Assembly (NCBI GenBank): GCA_963719025.1
Contig: CAVRBK010000037.1
Location: 1 to 64,000 of the forward strand
Source: Thiosocius sp963719025
GTDB taxonomy: Bacteria; Pseudomonadota; Gammaproteobacteria; Chromatiales; Chromatiaceae
Length of the DNA stretch: 64,000 bases
Reading direction: 5' to 3'
The position numbers were made by a program, and so were the translations under genes. Numbering within the stretch: the stretch's first letter is position 1; the number at the start of each line of letters is the position of its first letter. Of this stretch, positions 1 to 9,934 are shown one piece after another. The notes under the pieces were generated by a model. It was not told the DNA's origin. It did not search any database and saw nothing but the letters and a program-made list of their open reading frames with translations.

Positions 1-731
1 CCAGCAACGGAATGGTCGACTCGCTGCCCTCCAGCGAGAAGCGCTTCTGCCCGACATAGCGGGCATGCATGAACTTCTCGATGCCCTCGGCCGCGGTCAG
101 CATGTGCAGTATCCAGCGGCGCTGCTCGTCATCGAGTTCCGGTGCCACCCGGTAGGTCTCGAGACGCTGCTGAACCCAGCGTTTCTCCTCCGTGTTGGTG
201 ATGTGCATGTACTCGGAACCGACCTTGCCGGTATACGCCTCCTGCACCAGTTCCAGGATGTCCTTCAGCGGCAACTGGTCGGGCGCGAACAGCGAGCCGG
301 TGTTGAAGACCCGGTCCATGTCTTCCTTTTCCAGGCCGTAATAGGAAGGCTGCAGATCGGGCAGCGGCAGTGGCGGCCGCAGGTTCAGCGGATCGAGATT
401 GGCGTTCTGATGACCGCGCACGCGGTAGGCGTTGATCAGGCGCAGCACCTTGGCCTGGCGCTCGGCGGCAACCGCCGACAGGCCGGTGCTGCAGGGCACC
501 CGCGAGTTGGCGTCGTTGGCCAGCTTCGAGGAAGTCGTTCTGCACCGTGCGATGCGACTGGTCCGACACCGGGCTGCCGTTGACAGGCGGCAGGCTGTCG
601 AAATGTTTCCGCCAGTTGTCGGGTACGCTGGCCGGATCGTTCAGATAGGCCTCGAACAGATCCTCGATAAAGGGTGCATTGGCGCCGTAATAGGCAGATG
701 AATGGCGCAGTCGGTCAAGAAACTCGGACAT
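1..731 (-). CDS. sucA: 2-oxoglutarate dehydrogenase E1 component, N-terminal part (runs off the window)
   Basis: E1 of the 2-oxoglutarate dehydrogenase complex, the thiamine-diphosphate decarboxylase of the TCA cycle. The ATG at 731 opens MSEFLDRLRHSSAYYGAN, followed by YLNDPASVPDNWRKHF, the usual N-terminal E1 segment that docks to the rest of the complex. After about 60 residues the frame shifts, between roughly 505 and 545. It continues in the next frame with RVRGHQNANLDPL, then FNTGSLF and YMHITNTEEKRW, all typical of OdhA/SucA. The gene leaves the window at base 1, so only about 240 of roughly 940 residues are visible. The family is certain. The frameshift is probably a sequence error because this is a central metabolic gene. 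sucB should lie just outside the window. Confidence 0.93.
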
Positions 732-940
732 TTTAGGACGATCACCCAAAGGTTGCGCAAAAAGCCAAAATTCCCGGCTTGACCGGGGTTTATGAGGAGT
801 CTAGCACAGCGTTTTTGTTTCTATGGGTCGATAAAATTTAATTCGGATCATTGTCTGACCCATGGGATTCGAAAGTTTTGGAAAAAACCGAGGGGCGGGT
901 TTTCGCTGTTAAACTTAGCCTATGAAAAACAGGGTATCTA

Positions 941-1166
941 ATGATGGCCAACCGAATTGACAAGTGCTCGCTGGAGGCCGATATGGCCTTTTTCGAGGCG
1001 CGCCTGTCGCTGGCCGGCGATCAGCCCGATACCTGTACCAGCTGCGCCCAGATCAAGACCTACAAGACCCTCGGCATCCTGCTCGGCGATAGCGCTGAAA
1101 ACCCTGCGCCCGGCGATCCAAGGGCGAGTACCGTCGTGGCCACGCCAGTCAGTCGTCGGTCGACTG
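941..1166 (+). CDS. small conserved-looking hypothetical protein (frameshifted)
   Basis: A short reading frame starts with ATG at 941 or 944 (MANRIDKCSLEADMAFFEA) and contains a cysteine pair, DTCTSCAQIKTYKTLG, around residues 28-34. As written the frame runs on for more than 300 codons, but the later part is the antisense of the RND permease gene and has no protein character. Adding one A at the AAAA run near 1098 gives a charged tail that stops at 1166, a protein of about 75 residues. The product is not recognised. The CxxC could bind a metal or form a disulfide. It reads toward the RND gene tail to tail. The start is reasonable and the end is inferred. Confidence 0.45.
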
Positions 1167-4100
1167 ATATCGGCTGGCGGTCATGCGCCGGCGGCTCGCG
1201 CAGACCAAACAGGCGGCAGATGTCGGCCCAGATCTCGTGCAGGGCGGGTATCAGCAGCAGCACCACGAAGGTCGAGGCGACGGTGCCAAAGCTCAGCGCG
1301 ATCGCCATGGGCACCAGGAAGCGCGCCTGCGTCGAGGTCTCGAACAGCATCGGGAACAGCCCGACGGTGGTGGTCATCGAGGTCAGCACGATCGGTCGGA
1401 AGCGGCTGCGCGCGGCCTCGATCAGCGCGGTTGCCCGATTGCCGGCGCTGCAGCTGGTTGTAGCGCAGGGTCAGCACCAGTGCGCCGTTCACCACCAGGC
1501 CGCCCAGGGCGATCATGCCGAAGATGCTGACCGAACTGAGATCGAACCCCAGCAGGACGTGCCCGGCGATCGCCGCGCCGACCGAGTAGGGGATGGTCAG
1601 CATGATGATGACCGCCTGCGCGTAGCTGCGAAACAGTGCCGCGGTCAGCGCAAAGATCGCCAGGGCAACCCAGATCAGACCGTACAGGATCGCGTTGATC
1701 GCCTGGTTGCGATCGCGGCGGCCACCGGCGAAGTTCCAGTCGAGGCCCGGGATAGCGCGCCTTCAGTTCGGGCAGCACCTCCTGCTCGAGCGCCGAGCGT
1801 ATGCGCCGCGTGTTGGCGCTGGCCTTGTCGAAGCTGCCGGTCACGGTCAGCGTGCGTTGTCCGTCCTCGCGCGTGATCGTGCTGTAGGCATTGCCCTCGG
1901 CGAAATCGGCGGCCCGCGACAACGGAATCTCGACACCGTCGCTACCGCGCAGAATGAAGTCGTTGATGTCCTGCACGGACAGGCGCTGTTCGCGCGGCAG
2001 CCGCACCATGACCTTCAGCTCGTAGCCGTCGCGCAGCATGCGCAGCGCCTCGGCGCCGTAGAATGCGTGCCGGATCTGGCGCCCCAGGCTCGATCTCGGT
2101 CAGGCCGACGGCACGGCCCTGCGGCGGTCAGCGAAAAACCGATCTGGCGCTTGCCCTCGGCAATCCCGTCGCTGACATCGACCAGCGCCGTTGAACTGCT
2201 CGAGCTGTTCGCGCCAGCTCGCGCGCCGCGGTCTCCAGCGTGGGCGTCGACGTATGCGACAGATTGATGCGCAGTCCCTGGTTGCCGCCGGGTCCGATCA
2301 GGTACTCGAAGAACAGCGACTTCGCCTCGGGCAGGTCACCGATCTCCTCGCGCCATACGCGGGTGAACTCCTCCTGGGTAAACGGCCGCTGTTCGTCGGG
2401 TACCAGATAGACGTTGACATCACCGTAGCTGGCGTTGCCCCCGCCGGCGCGGGTGAACCAGCTGCTCGACATGTTGATCGCGGTCGCCCAGGCGATCGAC
2501 GGCCCGCAATGCGGCGGCTTCAATCCGTCGGATCACGGCCAGGGTCTCCTTGACCGAGGCATCCACCGGCATGTTCAGTTCGGCATCGACCCGGTTGCCG
2601 GGGATCTCGGGACGCCAGCTCAGGTCGATACGGCCGGAGGCATACCACACGATCACCAGCGCCAGCAGGCCGCTGAACACCAGCGCGGTGAGGTAACGCT
2701 CGCGCCTGGCGAAACGCAGGGCGCTCAGGTAAGGGCCGTCGCGCAGGCGGTCGAGGCTGTTGGCGACGCGCGTCGTGAAAGCGCCGGGTGCGTCGAAAAC
2801 CGTGGATGAAGCGTCGCCAGGCACTGTCCTGCGTGTCGCTCTCGTCGTTGAGATGCGCCGGCAGCACCAGCAGGGCCTCGATCAGCGACACGACGAACAC
2901 CACGCTGGCCACGATCGGCAGGTGACGCATGAACTGGCCGGTCGCGCCGGGTACGAAGATCAGCGGGATGAAGGCGATGATGTTGGTGCCCACCGCATAC
3001 AGCACCGGCACCACCATCTCGGTGACGCCCTCGCTGCACCGCCTGGCGTACCGGCAGGCCCTGCTGGCGTTTCGCGTGGATGTTCTCGCCGACGATGATC
3101 GCGTCGTCGACCACGATGCCCAGCGTCAGGATGAAGGCGAACATCGAGATCATGTTCAGCGTGACATCGATCTCCGGCAGGATCGCTGAACGTGCCGATG
3201 AACACGACCGGTATCGACACCGCGACCCAGAATGCCAGCCGCGGGTTGAGGAAGATGCCGAGCAGTGATCACCACCAGCGTCAGGCCGATCGCGCCGTTC
3301 TTCAGCAGGATCTCGCTGCGCTCGGCGTAGCGCTCGGAGCGGTCGTTGTGGATGCTGATCGTCGACGCTGTCCGGCAGCTCGCGGTTCAGCTCGTCGACC
3401 AGTGCCGCGCACCCGCGCCGCCAGTTCGACCGGGCGCTGGTTTTCGGTCTGGTAGACATCCAGGCGCAGGCCGGGGCGCTCGTTGAACTCGAACACCTGT
3501 GAGCTCTCGGCGAAGCCGTCGACCAGCTCCGCCAGGTCGCCGAGCAGGATGCGCGAGCCGTCGGGCAGGGTCTTTATCGGGATATCGGCAAACGCCTGGG
3601 CGCGCACCCGCCGACCCTCGGTGCGCAGCAGGATCTCGCCGTCGGCGGTCTCGATCGACCGGCCGGGACGTCGCGCGCGGCGTTGCGGATCGCCGCTCGC
3701 CACGTCGCCGAGGGTGAGGTCGAGCGCGCGCAGGCGTTCCTGCGAAATCTCGACGCTGATCTGAGGCGCAGCCGGCCGCGCTGGTTGATCTCCGACACGC
3801 CCGGCATCAGCAGGATCTCGCGGCGGATACGCTCACTCAGCCCGAACAGGTCCTCCGGCTGGCAGCTCGGCGGCGACCGCAACGCTGATCACGTAGAAGC
3901 CGTGCTGCGCGCAGCTCGACCCGCGGCGGCTCGGCGTCGTCCGGAAACGAGGTGATGCGCGACACCGCGTTGCGCATGTTCTGCAGCACCTCGCCCGGGT
4001 CGGCGTCGTCGGTGAGCTCGGCATTGACTGCGCCCGAGCCCTCCTGGCGCGGAGGCCCGCAGGGTGCGGATGCCGTTCATCCCGGTCAGCTCTTTTTCGA

Positions 4101-4320
4101 TCGCCAGGACGATGCCTTCCTCGACCTCCTCGGGGCTGGCGCCCGGATAGGCGACGCTGACGCGAATCGTTTCCAGCGTGAAGTCGGGGGTGATCTCCTG
4201 GCGGATGTCCATGAAGCCGAGCACGCCGCCGAGCACCAGGGCGAACATCAGCAGGTTGGCGGCGACCGGGTTGCCGGCCATCCAGCTGACCAGTCGAAAA
4301 CGCGGGCCGGTGTCAGTCAT
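1060..4320 (-). CDS. RND efflux transporter permease (AcrB/MexF-like), heavily frameshifted
   Basis: Inner-membrane proton-driven pump of a tripartite efflux system. The ATG at 4320 gives a cytoplasmic tail and first membrane segment (NLLMFALVLGGVLGFMDI), then the periplasmic porter motif YPGASPEEVEEGIVLAIEKE. Later fragments in alternating frames carry FAFILTLGIVVDDAIIVGEN, the RND motif of the fourth membrane helix with its paired aspartates, a second large porter domain and the C-terminal helices. The span of about 3.26 kb matches a protein of about 1,040-1,080 residues. More than ten single-base shifts break the frame, too many for ordinary decay with so much protein sequence preserved. 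It overlaps the adaptor gene by 4 bp (ATGA). The 3' end is uncertain: the last frame stops at 1060, but another shift would stop it at 1149. Confidence 0.85.
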
Positions 4321-5519
4321 TTTCCGTCATCCGCCAGGCCATCCAAAAGGCTCGCCGCGGCACGGCCGCTCTGCGGATTGATCAGGCGTTGCCGCACCTG
4401 CGCGCCGGGCACCAGGCCCGACAGACGACTGGTCACGATCGTGTCGCCGGGCTGCACCGTCGCGGCGTGCAGTAACAGCTGCTGGCCCGATTCCCACGCT
4501 ATCTTTGCCTCGCGCACCTGCAGCGTGGCATTGCTGTCGACCACCCAGACCCGCGCGTTGTCACGCAGTGCGCGACGTGGCACCGGGATAACATCCGGGA
4601 TGGCGCCGGCCTCGATCTCGGCCTTCACGTAACTGCCGAGCAGCGGTTGCGTAGCGCGTGCCGGATCCACCGGTATCGCGACAATCACCCCGGCCAGACG
4701 CGAATCGCCGGCAAGGTCGGCGCGAATCCGGACCACTTCGCCACCGTATACCCGGTCGCTGTCGTACACGGTGACGCGCGAACCGGCATTTGTACCCTCG
4801 CGCACCCTGATGTGGCGCAGCACCTGCGGTCGCACCCGCAGCTCCAGCCAGAATTCATCGGCACGGGTCACCCGTCCGACCAGTTCGCGTGCCGCGACCA
4901 CCTCATCGCTGACCCGGTTACGCTCCAGCACGATCACGTCGAAGGGCAACTTCAGGCGGGTGCGTGACAGATCGAGTTCGGCGCGCTTGAGCTGGTTCTG
5001 CGCGGCGGCCAGTTCCGCCTGAACCTGGCGCAGCTGCGGTTTGCGCAGTGCCAGCGCCTGCGATGCGGCATCGATTGTCACCGAGCCCTGCAGGATGTCG
5101 AGCTCCTCGCGCGCGACCACGCGGCGACCGCGCTCCAGCGCAATCGCTGCCTGCGCCTTGGCGATATCGGCCTTGGCCGCCTCGATCGCCAGCGCATACT
5201 CGTCGGGTTGAATCACCAGCAGGGTCTCACCGGCCGGTATGCGTCCGCCGGGTTCGAAATTCGGGTGCATCGAGCGGATGCTGCCGCCGACCTGCGGGCG
5301 GATGTCGAGTTCCTGCGCGCTCACCAGGGTACCGGTGGTCTGTAAGCGGAGCGGGTGGTCGCGCGCGACCGTGGCCACCACGTCGACCAGCGGTACCGGT
5401 GCTTGCGGTCTTTCGCGCTTGCTTTGCGGTGCGCTGTTCATCAGCTGCCACGCGGCATAGGAAAAGCCGCCGCCGACCACCAGGATCAGCAGCAGGCGGG
5501 CGATATGGGTGCGTTTCAT
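4317..5519 (-). CDS. RND efflux periplasmic adaptor (membrane fusion protein, HlyD/AcrA type)
   Basis: Adaptor that bridges the RND permease and the outer-membrane channel. It has 400 residues and an intact frame. An N-terminal membrane anchor (IARLLLILVVGGGFSYAAW) is followed by a barrel-sandwich/lipoyl part (TLVSAQELDIRPQVGG, then PAGETLLVIQP). Next come an alanine- and glutamine-rich alpha-hairpin at about residues 110-190, the beta-barrel and the membrane-proximal domain (VIPVPRRALRDNARVWVV). Its start overlaps the outer-membrane factor stop and its stop overlaps the permease start by 4 bp each, so the three genes are translationally coupled. The substrate cannot be told from sequence. 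Confidence 0.93.
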   Translation of the reverse strand: MKRTHIARLLLILVVGGGFSYAAWQLMNSAPQSKRERPQAPVPLVDVVATVARDHPLRLQTTGTLVSAQELDIRPQVGGSIRSMHPNFEPGGRIPAGETLLVIQPDEYALAIEAAKADIAKAQAAIALERGRRVVAREELDILQGSVTIDAASQALALRKPQLRQVQAELAAAQNQLKRAELDLSRTRLKLPFDVIVLERNRVSDEVVAARELVGRVTRADEFWLELRVRPQVLRHIRVREGTNAGSRVTVYDSDRVYGGEVVRIRADLAGDSRLAGVIVAIPVDPARATQPLLGSYVKAEIEAGAIPDVIPVPRRALRDNARVWVVDSNATLQVREAKIAWESGQQLLLHAATVQPGDTIVTSRLSGLVPGAQVRQRLINPQSGRAAASLLDGLADDGK

Positions 5520-6881
5520 GGCGTGCCCTCCGCTGGCAGGTGGCCGAAGGCATGGTGCAGGCGAATCCGGGTGCGCGCCAGGTCAGCACGCAGGGCCAGG
5601 TGATCGCGCTCCTGTTGCTGCAGGCCACGCAGCGCCTCGAGTACCGGGAGATAGTCGCTGACACCGCGTTCATAGCGGCGTTGTGCGGCCTTGAGCAGCA
5701 CCCGGGACGAGGCGAGACGCTGCTCGGACAGTACGATGCGCTCGCCCAGACTGCCGGCCTCGAGCATCAGGTCGTCGGCGTCCAGCACGCTATCGATCCA
5801 GTCGCCCAGGTAACGTTCGCCGGCCGCTGCCAGTTCGGCGCGCCGCTCGGCCGCGATCGCGCGCTTGTTGCCGCCATCGAACAGGGTGAAGGCGGCATCC
5901 AGCGTCGCGCTCAGGATGCTCGAGTAATCGCCGGACAGCACCCGGCGCAGGATGGTGCCACTGGCACTGAGGGTCGGCCAGCGATCGGCGAGCGCGGCGG
6001 CGAAGGCGGCGTCGGCCGCGGCTATCCGTGCCTGCTGGGCGCGCAATCCGCCGCGACGCTGCAGCAGGTCAATCGGCTGTACCGCGGCAAAGGTGTCGGC
6101 TACGTCGATCAGTTCTCCGCTACTTTTATGGACACCGTCGCCCGGGGTCGAACCGGCAATCCGGCGCAGCCGATTGTCGGCGGTTGCGGCATCACGCCGG
6201 GCGATCGGTAATTGTTGGCGTATCGCGGCGCGTTGATCGCGTTGCTGCAGCACATCGACGCTCGAGGCCAGTCCCTGGGTAAAGCGCAGTTCGATCAGAC
6301 CGAGCAGGGTATCCGCGACACCCAGTTGCTGCTCGAGCAGGGTCAGGCGCTTGCGCGCCTCTCGGCCATCCACCAGGGCCAGCAGGTAATCGCGTGCCAG
6401 GTCCGAGCGCAGTTGCGCAGTCTCGGCCTCGCTGGCCTGCAGGCGATAACGCGCCGCGGCGCGACGTTTCGCCAGCGCGCCGTTAAGGTCGACGGGCAGG
6501 GTCACATCGGCGCTGATCGACCGGCTGTTGCTGCTGGCGGTGTCGGTTTTCTGGGTGCGTGCGCCGGCGTCCACCGACGCGCTCGGGCCCGCATCCGCCT
6601 CGGCCTGGCGCAGGCGCGCGGCGGCGGCGGCCTGTTCGTTTGCCGAGCGACGCAGCGCCGGATTGCGCTCGAGTTGTGTTTCCAGAATCGCTCCAGGTGT
6701 CTGCCGGCACCGCGGCTCGCCACCAGGTGAGGGTAGGGTCGCTGCGCGTTTCGGTGGCCGGCAGCGTGACGCTGAACCGGGCGGCCTGGTCCAGCGCGGG
6801 CACCGCTGGGCGTTCCACGATCGACGTACAGGCGCCAAGCAGGCCGGCGGCGATCAGCAGTGGAAGGCGGGTTAGCGACAA
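5516..6881 (-). CDS. RND efflux outer-membrane factor lipoprotein (TolC/NodT type), one frameshift
   Basis: Outer-membrane channel of the tripartite pump and first gene of the operon. The ATG at 6881 gives a lipoprotein signal with lipobox LLGAC (Cys18) and the usual N-terminal strand ending TLTWW. A frameshift around 6690-6720 then joins the 440-codon frame that holds the two OEP repeats: the periplasmic helices (ARLRQAEADAGPSASVDAGA, RLTLLEQQLGVADTLL) and the second repeat (RLASSRVLLKAAQRRYERGV, DYLPVLEALRGLQQQERDHL). The total of about 455 residues matches NodT-family channels. It overlaps the adaptor gene by 4 bp. Confidence 0.9.
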
Positions 6882-6941
6882 GTCAGCGAAACTCCAGGCG
6901 AGTCAGACAAGGGCATTGTGCTGCGCTTTTCGCGCGAGCGC

Positions 6942-7688
6942 TCAGAACAGCAGCAGCTTGATGATAAAGGCTGTCAGCGCGACGTAAAGCACCCGGCGTA
7001 TCAGGGTTTCACCACGGGTCACCGTCATGTGCGCACCGATCCAGCCGCCGGTCGCATTGCCGACGGCAAGTCCTGCGCCCGTCCACCACAGCAGTTCGAG
7101 CTGGGAGGCGAACACGAACAGCGCAACCACGGTGTACACCAGCACGATGAATACCTTGTGCATGTTCACCCGCACGAGGTCGAGGCCCATCACGCGATGC
7201 AGTATCGGCATCAGGATGAAACCGACGCCGAGCTGGATAAAGCCACCCCAGAATCCGGCGCCGATCATCAGTACGTGGCCGAGCAGCAGCTTGTGTGCCT
7301 CGGCAGACCCGCCGACCGGCTTGGCCTGGTCCCGCCCGGTCGCCATCAGGATCATCACCGCGACCATGATCAGCGCCACCGTGCGGTCGAACCACTCGCC
7401 CTGCAGGTGCACGCCCAGCGAGGCACCACCGAGGGCGCCGAGGGAGGCGGCAGCGGCGAGGCTCAGGCTGAGTCGGAAATTGGAAAAACCATGCCGCCGG
7501 AAGGCGGTTACCGCACTGATGTTCTGCGCCAGGATGGCGATGCGGTTGGTGCCATTGGCAACCGGCGCGGGAATGCCCATGAACAGCATCACGGGTACCG
7601 TCAGCAGGGAGCCACCACCGGCCATCACGTTGAGCCAGCCGGCGGCGACGCCGACCAGGGCCAATACGAGAATCTGCCAGATCTCCAT
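6942..7688 (-). CDS. TauE/SafE family membrane permease
   Basis: An integral membrane protein of 248 residues from the TauE/SafE (former DUF81) family, whose members export or take up organosulfur anions such as sulfite, sulfoacetate or taurine-derived compounds. It shows about eight hydrophobic helices in two repeats. The N-terminal half carries GWLNVMAGGGSLLTVPVML, with the glycine-rich GGGS typical of the family, and NGTNRIAIL. The second half repeats the pattern as GAGFWGGFIQLGVGF. The start has no strong competitor. It is followed on the same strand by nothing obvious, and tRNA-Arg lies just upstream. The substrate is unknown; sulfur anion transport is a family-level guess. Confidence 0.88.
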   Translation of the reverse strand: MEIWQILVLALVGVAAGWLNVMAGGGSLLTVPVMLFMGIPAPVANGTNRIAILAQNISAVTAFRRHGFSNFRLSLSLAAAASLGALGGASLGVHLQGEWFDRTVALIMVAVMILMATGRDQAKPVGGSAEAHKLLLGHVLMIGAGFWGGFIQLGVGFILMPILHRVMGLDLVRVNMHKVFIVLVYTVVALFVFASQLELLWWTGAGLAVGNATGGWIGAHMTVTRGETLIRRVLYVALTAFIIKLLLF

Positions 7689-7720
7689 GGTCGGTGGTTA
7701 CCTGCTTACCGGTATGAAAA

Positions 7721-7797
7721 TGGCGTCCCCGACACGATTCGAACGTGTGACCCCCGCCTTAGGAGGGCGGTGCTCTATCCAGCTGAGCTACGGGGAC
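7721..7797 (-). tRNA. tRNA-Arg (anticodon CCU)
   Basis: On the minus strand the sequence folds as a full cloverleaf: 7-bp acceptor stem GTCCCCG/CGGGGAC, D stem GCTC/GAGC, anticodon stem CCGCC/GGCGG with loop CTCCTAA (anticodon CCT), and T arm with TTCGAAT. The discriminator base is G and the 3' CCA is encoded, giving 77 nt. It reads AGG codons. The tRNA lies next to a REP-associated transposase and its repeats. Confidence 0.97.
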
Positions 7798-7884
7798 ATA
7801 ACTTCGAATTGTACCAATTAGACCGGTCACTGGTCACGCATGATCGGTACCGCAAAAGCGCGGACCGCGAAAGGGGACGCCGAA

Positions 7885-7956
7885 AGGGGACGGATCTATT
7901 TACACGCAACCGACGCGTGAACAAAGAACGATGATCTGTAAATAGATCCGTCCCCT
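7885..7956. repeat. inverted repeat pair, REP-like, upstream of the tyrosine transposase
   Basis: A 19-bp word (AGGGGACGGATCTATTTAC) at 7885-7903 recurs in perfect reverse complement at 7938-7956, 34 bp apart. A partial copy of its G-rich start (AAGGGGACGCC) lies just before it at 7871. The same word reappears in two direct copies after the transposase gene. Flanking by such repeats is characteristic of REP-associated tyrosine transposases. Confidence 0.85.
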
Positions 7957-8000
7957 ATGTAATAGACTGTTGGAGGAAAGGAATCCGAACGGGAGGCAGG

Positions 8001-8691
8001 ATGCCAAGGAAAGCCCGGGTGCTGGTGCCGCACTGCCCACACCATGTTGTCCAACGCGGCCACAATCGTCAGGTCGTGTTTTTCGCGGACGAGGATTATC
8101 GGTTTTATCTCGATAATCTGGCCGAGTGGAAAATCCGACTAGGCATCAAGCTGTACGCTTGGTGCCTGATGACCAACCATATTCACCTGGTGTTGGAGCC
8201 CGGCGAGGATGCCGCGCACAGTGTCATTGCTGATGAAACGGATTGCCGGGCGGCAGGCTGCGTTCGTGAACAAACAGGAAGGTCGTAGTGGTGCACTGTG
8301 GGAAGGGCGTTTCAAGGCCAGTCCGATTCAGCGCGATGCTTACCTGTTGGCGTGTTGCCGTTATGTGGAGATGAATCCGGTGCGGGCCAACATGGTGGCC
8401 GGCCCGCGACAGTATCGTTGGTCGAGCTACCGCGAGCGTATGGGCCTGGGGGGGAGTGACTTGCTGGATCGGGATGCCTGCTACCTGGCGTTGGCCGATG
8501 GCGAGGCGCAGCGTCGGGTGCGCTATCAGGCCTATATGCAGCAGGGGGCATCGAATCAAGAAATTGCATTATTACGCTCGGCCTGGGCGCGTAACCAGTT
8601 GACCGGGAACCAGCGTTTTGTCGACGAGATCGAGCGGCGTATCGGGCGGAGGATCGAGTGTCGTGGCCGGGGTAAACCGAAAGTAGCCTGA
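8001..8691 (+). CDS. REP-associated tyrosine transposase (Y1_Tnp/TnpA-REP), one frameshift
   Basis: Single-strand transposase of the HUH Y1 superfamily, related to IS200/IS605 TnpA, thought to mobilise REP/BIME palindromes. ATG at 8001 has a GGGAGG ribosome site at 7991. The HUH motif is clear (MTNHIHLVLEPGED). Near 8205-8225 the frame shifts, and the second part begins LMKRIAGRQAAFVNKQEGRS, then GALWEGRFKASPI, YVEMNPVRANMV and WSSYRERMG, all family landmarks. In relatives as I recall them a tyrosine precedes VN in this helix; here it is Phe, so activity is doubtful unless the sequence is wrong. Inverted and direct REP-like repeats flank the gene. Confidence 0.88.
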
Positions 8692-8831
8692 ATTGCCGCT
8701 CCGCCCCTTGTCGGTTCGAACGGTGAGGGCCCTCGGGCGATCTCTGGTTCAGCTGGGTCGGCAGCAGTAAAAGGGGACAGCAGCACAGGGGGGGCGTATC
8801 AATTGAAGGTTATTGGGTGGGACAAGCGGCG

Positions 8832-8916
8832 GTTGATGGCATCTAAATAGATCCGTCCCCTTTTCTCCGTTGATGGCATCTAAATAGATCCGTCCCCTTT
8901 TCCCGTCCCCTTTTCC
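8832..8916. repeat. tandem direct repeats downstream of the tyrosine transposase
   Basis: A 34-bp unit beginning GTTGATGGCATCTAAATAG and ending in CCCCTTTTC occurs at 8832-8865 and again at 8869-8902, followed by a truncated third copy of its end at 8903-8916. The core is the reverse complement of the word in the inverted repeat at 7885-7956, with ATCTAAATAG in place of TGTAAATAG. The stretch 8692-8986 holds no gene; besides these repeats it has another AAAAGGGGACAG word at about 8769. Confidence 0.85.
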
Positions 8917-8986
8917 AGAACCCGAGCAGGGGGGACTGCGTAACAGGTGTTGGTGTCCGCGCAGCGCTGTGTGGCTTTGCGGGCGC

Positions 8987-9466
8987 TCAGACCTTGCCGA
9001 GGCTGTAACCGGCAACCGCGCTGCGACCACGCTTGAGCGTGCTGTAGGTGTCGTTGCTTTCCTCGCGGCCGGTGAGGATGCCGATGGCGGTGCGGGTCGC
9101 CCGTTGACCCTGCGCGGCCAGTTGGCCGTTGCGGTCATTGAGCTCGGTCACGGTATGGGCGAGGGCATTGAGCGCTGCCCAGTCCTCGCTGAGGGTCTCG
9201 ATCTTCAACGCGGCGACCAGCTTGTCACCGCCGTCGTTTCCGCCGGAAAAACCCGCGGACTGCAGCAGCCGATCGCGCGCCTGCACGCTGTTCTGCAGCT
9301 GTTTGAGCAGGGCGAGTTTTTCCGCCACCACCTGTTCCAGCGCCTCGGCGTCGCGCCCGCTCAGTGCCGCCTGCTCTTTCAGCAGGACCGGCTCGATCGA
9401 CTGCAGCCCATGCAGGCTGGCCTGAACCGTGGCACTGAAGGCCTTGATCAGCTGGGCGCTTTCCAT
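8987..9466 (-). CDS. flgN: flagella synthesis chaperone FlgN
   Basis: Type III export chaperone for the hook-filament junction proteins FlgK and FlgL in the cytoplasm. It has 159 residues, mostly helical with heptad-like leucines (LLKEQAALSGRDAEALEQVV, KLALLKQLQNSVQARDRLL). This is the usual FlgN size and pattern. It starts 5 bp after the flgM stop, so the two form one operon behind the sigma-28 promoter upstream of flgM. The assignment rests on pattern and context; FlgN proteins are poorly conserved. Confidence 0.88.
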   Translation of the reverse strand: MESAQLIKAFSATVQASLHGLQSIEPVLLKEQAALSGRDAEALEQVVAEKLALLKQLQNSVQARDRLLQSAGFSGGNDGGDKLVAALKIETLSEDWAALNALAHTVTELNDRNGQLAAQGQRATRTAIGILTGREESNDTYSTLKRGRSAVAGYSLGKV

Positions 9467-9470
9467 AGGC

Positions 9471-9800
9471 CTATTGCGCCTGACTGAGTCCGGCCTCGAA
9501 GGTCAGCAGCTTGTCTGCGACTTCGGCCGGTTCAATCTGGAATGAGCCCGTGGCAATCGTCCGCTGAACGTCCTGTACGCGTTGCGTATCGACGACCGGC
9601 AGGTTGGCGATTTCCGCCTCCAGGGCCTGCAACTGGGCAGCCTGGTTGGACAGGTTTACCTGGTCGGCCCCCGAGCCTGGATTCTTGCTGGAACTCCCGG
9701 TTCGCGGCGCGCTGGCCTGGGTTGTGCTGGTCTGAGATTTACTGGCTTCAGCCGCCTCGCTGGGCTGCCTTCCGCTGTTTCCACTGATTTCGATGCCCAT
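9471..9800 (-). CDS. flgM: negative regulator of flagellin synthesis FlgM (anti-sigma-28 factor)
   Basis: Binds FliA (sigma-28) and blocks late flagellar transcription until it is exported through the finished hook. It has 109 residues: a low-complexity Ser/Thr/Ala N-terminal half and a helical C-terminal half (DQVNLSNQAAQLQALEAEIA, DTQRVQDVQRTIATGSF, EVADKLLTFE) that matches the sigma-binding region of FlgM. It is preceded by a good sigma-28 promoter at 9834-9860, giving the classic feedback loop, and followed 5 bp later by flgN. Confidence 0.93.
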   Translation of the reverse strand: MGIEISGNSGRQPSEAAEASKSQTSTTQASAPRTGSSSKNPGSGADQVNLSNQAAQLQALEAEIANLPVVDTQRVQDVQRTIATGSFQIEPAEVADKLLTFEAGLSQAQ

Positions 9801-9833
9801 GTCGGTTACACCTTCACTTGATTCACGTTTACT

Positions 9834-9860
9834 GTATCGTCCGACTTTTGACGGACTTTA
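9834..9860 (-). promoter_or_regulatory. sigma-28 (FliA) promoter of flgM-flgN
   Basis: On the minus strand TAAAGTCC, an 11-bp spacer, then GACGATAC, against the FliA consensus TAAAGTTT-N11-GCCGATAA. The flgM start lies 34 bp downstream. Spacing is exact and six of eight bases match in each box. Confidence 0.8.
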
Positions 9861-9934
9861 TTCAGCAAGCGTAAGTTGTGAAATTCATTCCGGAAATAGT
9901 CGTTTTGGCAGTATTTCCGTGAGCCGCCTGGCAG

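Noticed and set aside
941..1876. A 311-codon open frame on the plus strand
   Set aside because: Only the first about 55 codons look like protein; the rest is the antisense of the RND permease gene and has low-complexity Arg/Ala composition.
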